A DNA stretch of 64,000 nt from Bifidobacterium breve (GTDB lineage Bacteria; Actinomycetota; Actinomycetes; Nanopelagicales; Nanopelagicaceae). The position numbers and the translations under genes are program-made. Shown here in pieces: positions 59,239-64,000 of the stretch. Where the stretch lies: positions 1 to 64,000 of the forward strand of contig CAMCYS010000004.1 of assembly GCA_945885625.1 (NCBI GenBank), given 5' to 3'. Numbering within the stretch: position 1 is the stretch's first letter; every line of letters begins with the position of its first letter. Under the pieces are notes generated by a model, which was given only the letters and a program-made list of their open reading frames with translations, did no database searches and had not been told where the DNA came from.

Positions 59239-60864
59239 GTGAGCGTAAATCTTCGGACTCTTCTCGTTAATAAGAGCACAAAGATCTCGGAAATCGTTGA
59301 AATCTTTAGCGAAAGTAAGACCGACCTCTTATTAGTCGATGAGAGTGCAGTAGTAACAAAACCGCATTTGGAGTTGTTAACTGATTACCCACGTTTAACC
59401 ACAACCGCACTTGTTGCCCCCAAGTTTCTGGGCGATGTTCGAGTTACCGGTGATCGAGTGGCTGGGGCTAGTTCTAAGTTTCATAAATTAGAAGGTGGGA
59501 ATAACACCTTTGTTGGAATTTTGCGGTTATCTCAGAATCAACGGGAAGCAATTATCGCAACACTAACTGAGGTAAAAAATAGTGAAGCATACGGCGAAGC
59601 ACTGGATTTAGTTTTGGTTGCGCTAGTTCGCGCGGCAATTGTGGTATCACCTGCTTCACTGACAGGTGCACTATATATTCGAAGTTCGGATGAAAGTGCC
59701 AGAGCTAAAATTAAAGAAGAAATCAATAGTTTAAACATTGCTCGATTGCGTTTAAAAATGGCAAATCGGGCAAACGATGGTTTTTTCTCCGTATTTGTCT
59801 TACGCAAGTTTTCGAAGTTATTTACCTGGGTGGCCATACGCTTAAAGATGACACCGAACCAAGTAACACTTATTTCTTTTGCGATTGGCTTGCTTTCAGC
59901 ATATGCATTCAGCCGTGGAACTTTTTGGCCAATATTCGCGGGTGCCCTTTTATTACAGCTCAGCATCATTGTTGACTGTGTCGATGGTGAACTAGCTCGT
60001 TATACCCGTCAATTTTCAGCTCTTGGCGCTTGGCTAGATGCCATTACTGATCGCATTAAGGAATACCTAGTCTTCTTTGCTCTGGCATATGGTGCTGCTA
60101 AAAGCGGCAGGGACCTCTGGATCCCAGCCATGTTTATGATGGTTTTCCAAACCTTTAGACATCTCTCTGATTACAACTTTGCGCGTATTAATAAGGTGCG
60201 CAGCACAAATTTGCCGGTCATTGACTTTAATCAAGCATCTGACGGATTCGTACCTGTAGATAGAGTTAAGAAATCTAGATTTGAATATTGGGCGAAAAAA
60301 GCAATTCAGTTCCCAATCGGCGAACGTTGGTTAGTGATCAGCGCGTCCTCAATAATCGGCGGAGCGGCTTTTACCCTCACAATAATGCCAATTTTGGCCC
60401 TTATTTCGATTCTCTTAGTTTTCCGCTCGCGAATTCGTAAATCTCGGACCTGGCCAAAAATGCGAGTCAACAAGAACTTAATTGACAATCAATTAGATTT
60501 TTTTAAAAATGAAAATTCCACTAATCGTTTTGACTGGCTGGAGCCATCAATCTTGCGGGCTCTTGAAGGTGCCATCTTTATCTGGGCAGTTGCGGCAACA
60601 GACTTAAGTCGACCAGCTGCCTTCTTATTACTATTTGCAATTCTCTTTGGTCATTATGACAATATGTATCGTTCGCTTCAAGGTGAACATAAGCCAAGGT
60701 GGTTAGCGATTGCTGGTGGTTTTATCCTCGGCCGAGTCATACTTCTCGGCATATTTCTGGCCCTCGGTTGGTCAATAATTCCGCTAGTTTGGTATTTCGG
60801 CTCTCTCTTCTTTGTTATTTCATCTATCCAGTGGGTAGCCGGACATAAAGTTCGGAGTAAATAA
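59239..60864 (+). CDS. CDP-alcohol phosphatidyltransferase with N-terminal NTP-transferase-like region and C-terminal DUF5941-like membrane domain
   Basis: DCVDGELARYTRQFSALGAWLDAITD matches DxxDGxxARx8Gx3Dx3D; GTG 59239 (ORF track starts at 59116 inside the divergent gene). Confidence 0.82.
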   Translation: MSVNLRTLLVNKSTKISEIVEIFSESKTDLLLVDESAVVTKPHLELLTDYPRLTTTALVAPKFLGDVRVTGDRVAGASSKFHKLEGGNNTFVGILRLSQNQREAIIATLTEVKNSEAYGEALDLVLVALVRAAIVVSPASLTGALYIRSSDESARAKIKEEINSLNIARLRLKMANRANDGFFSVFVLRKFSKLFTWVAIRLKMTPNQVTLISFAIGLLSAYAFSRGTFWPIFAGALLLQLSIIVDCVDGELARYTRQFSALGAWLDAITDRIKEYLVFFALAYGAAKSGRDLWIPAMFMMVFQTFRHLSDYNFARINKVRSTNLPVIDFNQASDGFVPVDRVKKSRFEYWAKKAIQFPIGERWLVISASSIIGGAAFTLTIMPILALISILLVFRSRIRKSRTWPKMRVNKNLIDNQLDFFKNENSTNRFDWLEPSILRALEGAIFIWAVAATDLSRPAAFLLLFAILFGHYDNMYRSLQGEHKPRWLAIAGGFILGRVILLGIFLALGWSIIPLVWYFGSLFFVISSIQWVAGHKVRSK

Positions 60865-61638
60865 ATGCAAGCTCGTCCGGCACGTCCAACTATTGCTCAA
60901 ATTCGCGAGATATCGCAACCACCTTCAGTAACTGGTCGTTCAAACGCCGAACATTGGATTGCTGATCTCTATCTTCGCAAAGTCTCGCCATATGTAACTC
61001 AAATTCTGCTGCGAACTCCAATTACCGCAAATGGCGTCACTTGGCTGATGATTTTGATCGGTCTTTCAATTGGCCCAGCGCTCTTAATCCAAGGTTGGCT
61101 GGGAATAGCGCTAGCTCTAGTTTTAAGTCACAAACAAATGTTGATTGACTGTTGTGATGGTGAAGTTGCCAGATGGCGGAATACTAAATCTCCGATGGGT
61201 ATCTTTCTAGACAAATTAGGCCACTACGGTGCAGAAAGTTTGATTCCAATTTGTTTTGGCTTGCGATTAGCTGATTGGCCTAATCAGCCAATCACTTCAA
61301 GTATTTATCCATACTTAGGGGCGTTGCTTGCTGTTCTGGTAATTATCAATAAAGCATTAAATGACGTGGTACATGTGGCGCGAGCATTTTCTGGATTGCC
61401 AAAGCTCGAAGATACTAAAGGTGTTAATTTGCCTCGTGGTGGGCTACTTCGAATGGCTCGTAAAGCCTTTAATTTCTTGCCAGCTCATCGAATCTTCCAT
61501 TCAGTTGAATTCACAATGTATGTTGCAATCTTCGGCAGTTTTGCCATTTCACTGCAAATTGCTTTGATTATTGCGCTTTTCGTAACTGCTGGCCACATAT
61601 TGGCTATTACAACCTCTACAAAGCTACGTAATACCTAG
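60865..61638 (+). CDS. CDP-alcohol phosphatidyltransferase family protein with His in place of the last Asp
   Basis: DCCDGEVARWRNTKSPMGIFLDKLGH; several TM segments; adjacent to previous CDS. Confidence 0.85.
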   Translation: MQARPARPTIAQIREISQPPSVTGRSNAEHWIADLYLRKVSPYVTQILLRTPITANGVTWLMILIGLSIGPALLIQGWLGIALALVLSHKQMLIDCCDGEVARWRNTKSPMGIFLDKLGHYGAESLIPICFGLRLADWPNQPITSSIYPYLGALLAVLVIINKALNDVVHVARAFSGLPKLEDTKGVNLPRGGLLRMARKAFNFLPAHRIFHSVEFTMYVAIFGSFAISLQIALIIALFVTAGHILAITTSTKLRNT

Positions 61639-61691
61639 CCGTATACGATAAATTTGCCCTCTAACTAGGCTGTAGAAGAGGGAAATAAACG

Positions 61692-62462
61692 ATGAAAGTT
61701 ATCTTGTGGAACTTGCGCAAGAGCTTGCTCGAATTGTTTCCCACTAATAAATTTCGGTTAATTCTAATCAGCCTTTCATTGTTAGCTGCGTCAATTTCAG
61801 TTTCTGAATTATTAGTCGCAAAATTCTTCACTCAAATCATTTTGCATGAAGATGAACTCTCTGACAGAGAACTCATATTTTTTGTCATCTTCTTTTTCCT
61901 TTTTTATGGATTAACCCGAGCGGGACAGTATTTTCAACGTATCTATCGACTCAAAGTATTTGAGAGAGCATTTAAGGCTAATGAGAGCGGTTTAAGTAAA
62001 TTTCAAGAGAATTGGCGCTGGTCACTCGCTATCGAACTAACCAATATTTTGGCAACCTTGACGCAACTCGGTGTGGTGATTCTGTTCTTTATCTACGTTA
62101 ACCCAATGTTTGGCTTACTGGATCTAGTTATCGTGTTAATAGTTCTTCAATTAATTGGTCGTATATTTGCTAAACAAATCAAAGAACAGCGAAACTTTGC
62201 TAATGCTCGGAAAAAGAGAAAGAGAATTGGGTCTGCCGAAAAATTTAGAACTCGAATCAAGTCAGGTGAGGTAGGAATTTTGCAGTCCGGCGGAGCTATG
62301 ATTGTTTTACTTGGGCTACTCTTGTATTTAAGCCATCAGGGTGAAATCAGCCCCGCTAATACAGTTGTTCTTTTCTTTGGTCTAAGAATGCAGAATTCAG
62401 GGCTCTCGAGCATGTCAACCAGTCTGATGAGATTCGCAAGGGCTCGGACGCATAGTGAGTGA
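61692..62462 (+). CDS. ABC-exporter-like transmembrane domain without nucleotide-binding domain
   Basis: Hydrophobic ABC_membrane-like pattern ending VVLFFGLRMQNSGLSSMSTSLMRFARAR; stop before any Walker A. Confidence 0.6.
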   Translation: MKVILWNLRKSLLELFPTNKFRLILISLSLLAASISVSELLVAKFFTQIILHEDELSDRELIFFVIFFFLFYGLTRAGQYFQRIYRLKVFERAFKANESGLSKFQENWRWSLAIELTNILATLTQLGVVILFFIYVNPMFGLLDLVIVLIVLQLIGRIFAKQIKEQRNFANARKKRKRIGSAEKFRTRIKSGEVGILQSGGAMIVLLGLLLYLSHQGEISPANTVVLFFGLRMQNSGLSSMSTSLMRFARARTHSE

Positions 62463-63219
62463 CGAGCTTTTAACTATTGGGTTTTCAACTCTTTCTGAGC
62501 GCATAAATAATATTGAACCCCCGCGCGTAAGTATCCCGCACAAGGTTTTTATCTCTATTCAAGACCCGCAGAATTCAACTGGGCCACTACCGACTAATTT
62601 TAAATTTGAATCAGAAAAATCATCTGAGCTTGGCGTAGCCAAAAGTAGAAACACAGTAATTCGAAGCACTAAAACTAAATACTTGTTATTTGCCGATGAT
62701 GAAATCGTTTTCCTAGATCGAGGAGTTAAGTCGGCGGTTGCTTATTTAGAGGAGCACCCAGAATGCGACCTAGTTCTCGCCCAAGCAATTGATACAACTG
62801 GCGCTCTTCGTAAACGCTATCCGAAGAAGAAAGTGAGATTAACCAAGTTTAATTCGGCAAAAGCTGCGACCTACGAAATGATTATCCGCGTCGAGAGCAT
62901 CAAAGCTAAAGGTGTTTACTTTGACGAGAAATTTGGGGCTGGTGTGAGTAATTACATTGGTGATGAGTACATTTTTATTACAGATCTATTAAATAAAGGT
63001 GGAAATGCGATCTTCTTGCCAATCACAATTGCAGTCCACCCGAAAGATAGCTCTGGAAGTCTTTGGGGTACCGAGCGAGATCTTTTGGCGCGCGCGCAAG
63101 TTTTCCAGCGAGTATTTGGATCTTGGGCACCTTTAGTGCGAGCTGCTTTCTACTTTAAGAATTATGGCAAGACCAACGGTCTTCGCAGTTTCAAAAAGTT
63201 TGTACGCGGAAAAATCTAG
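62455..63219 (+). CDS. Glycosyltransferase (GT-A/family 2-like)
   Basis: KYLLFADDEIVFLDRGVKSAVAYLEEHPECDLVLAQ; FGAGVSNYIGDEYIFITDLLNKG. Confidence 0.75.
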   Translation: MSDELLTIGFSTLSERINNIEPPRVSIPHKVFISIQDPQNSTGPLPTNFKFESEKSSELGVAKSRNTVIRSTKTKYLLFADDEIVFLDRGVKSAVAYLEEHPECDLVLAQAIDTTGALRKRYPKKKVRLTKFNSAKAATYEMIIRVESIKAKGVYFDEKFGAGVSNYIGDEYIFITDLLNKGGNAIFLPITIAVHPKDSSGSLWGTERDLLARAQVFQRVFGSWAPLVRAAFYFKNYGKTNGLRSFKKFVRGKI

Positions 63220-64000
63220 TCACGAAGCGCTTTAGCTAAAGATCTAAAATCTTCCACCAAAAGATTAATCTCAGTTTGGCCATGAGCCAAAGAAATCAAC
63301 CATTGTTCATCAAGTCCTGGCGGGGTAATGATTCCACGGTTTAGCGACCATAACCAAGAAAGTTCAGCGACTTGGAAATCAGTTGCTTTGTAATCGCGAT
63401 AATTTCGGACTGGGGTTGTTGACCAAGTAATACAGCCTTTTACGCCAAAACCAACGGTGTGCGCAGGCAAGTTGTACTCATCAATAATTTCATTAATGCG
63501 TACAAGTGCTTGCTTATTTAGCGCTTCAGCTTTTTCAATAGCTTGCGGAGTACAGATTTTATCAATCGCACGAATGCCGGCCATCGCAAGTGGGTTTCCA
63601 TTAAAAGTACCAAAATGTCCAAGGCGACCATCGGTAACAGCTTGCATGTACTTTTCTTTTCCACCAAAGGCGGCAACCGGAACACCACCACCAATTGATT
63701 TAGCAAGCGTGATGAGATCTGGTTTAACGCCAAGCCGTTGCGCAGCCCCTTGGTATCCAGCCGTTAAACCGGTCTTTACTTCGTCAAAGATCAAAATGAT
63801 CCCGTATTGATCACAGAGTTGGCGAACGGATTCAAGATAGCCAGCATCTGGCAACACGATTGCAATATTTTCGAGAACTGGCTCAAGAATAAAGCAGGCG
63901 ATTTTGTCAGCATGAGCTTGGAATACTCGCTCAAGTGATTCAATGTTATTAAACGGCACAACATAAACATCGCCAGGCACAGTTCCGATATTTGCAACTG
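63216..64000 (-). CDS. Class III aminotransferase (glutamate-1-semialdehyde aminomutase-like), truncated at window end
   Basis: FILEPVLENIAIVLPDAGYLESVRQLCDQYGIILIFDEVKTG; TLAKSIGGGVPVAAFGG; frame stays open to base 64000. Confidence 0.9.
   Translation of the reverse strand, partial: VANIGTVPGDVYVVPFNNIESLERVFQAHADKIACFILEPVLENIAIVLPDAGYLESVRQLCDQYGIILIFDEVKTGLTAGYQGAAQRLGVKPDLITLAKSIGGGVPVAAFGGKEKYMQAVTDGRLGHFGTFNGNPLAMAGIRAIDKICTPQAIEKAEALNKQALVRINEIIDEYNLPAHTVGFGVKGCITWSTTPVRNYRDYKATDFQVAELSWLWSLNRGIITPPGLDEQWLISLAHGQTEINLLVEDFRSLAKALRD

Overview
The window looks like the chromosome of a small-genome, moderately AT-rich planktonic actinobacterium. A freshwater acI / Nanopelagicales-like lineage is my impression from gene style, not from a search. 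Main blocks: (1) 1-3780: end of sdhA, sdhB, a small membrane protein, a tandem crcB pair, pepP and tRNA-Ser(GCT). (2) 3861-12866: a catabolic-looking cluster (OYE/dienoyl-CoA-reductase-like enzyme, racemase-like protein, FAD oxidoreductase, SsuABC/TauABC-type transporter, SDR, flavin reductase). (3) 12947-21229: NanE, a GntR regulator, a five-gene Dpp-type ABC transporter and a NanA/DapA-family lyase, consistent with amino-sugar or sialic-acid scavenging. (4) about 22.6-30.2 kb: a ~7.6 kb integrated element in tRNA-Arg(ACG) with a 44-bp att duplication (43/44 identical), an integrase, a Xis-like protein, a DUF3631-like ATPase with a 3x/3x inverted iteron array, arm-type repeats at both ends, and a four-copy repeated upstream element in front of small membrane/secreted-protein genes. 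(5) 30.3-38.7 kb: metabolic genes, a secreted amylase, a sulfotransferase-like protein and a GuaB1-like protein. (6) 38.8-51.2 kb: a ~3577-aa surface protein (about 15 InlB/Flg_new-like repeats, FN3-like domains) translationally abutted to a polytopic membrane protein. (7) 51.3-64 kb: a NodI/NodJ-like ABC exporter divergent from a cysD-cysNC-TauE/SafE-sulfotransferase operon, followed by CDP-alcohol phosphotransferases, an NTP-transferase, an ABC transmembrane domain without an NBD, and a glycosyltransferase. The strongest candidates for an undescribed system are the sulfation/export locus in block 7, which parallels rhizobial NodIJ-NodPQ-NodH, and the mini integrative element in block 4. Everything here was read by eye; no searches were run.
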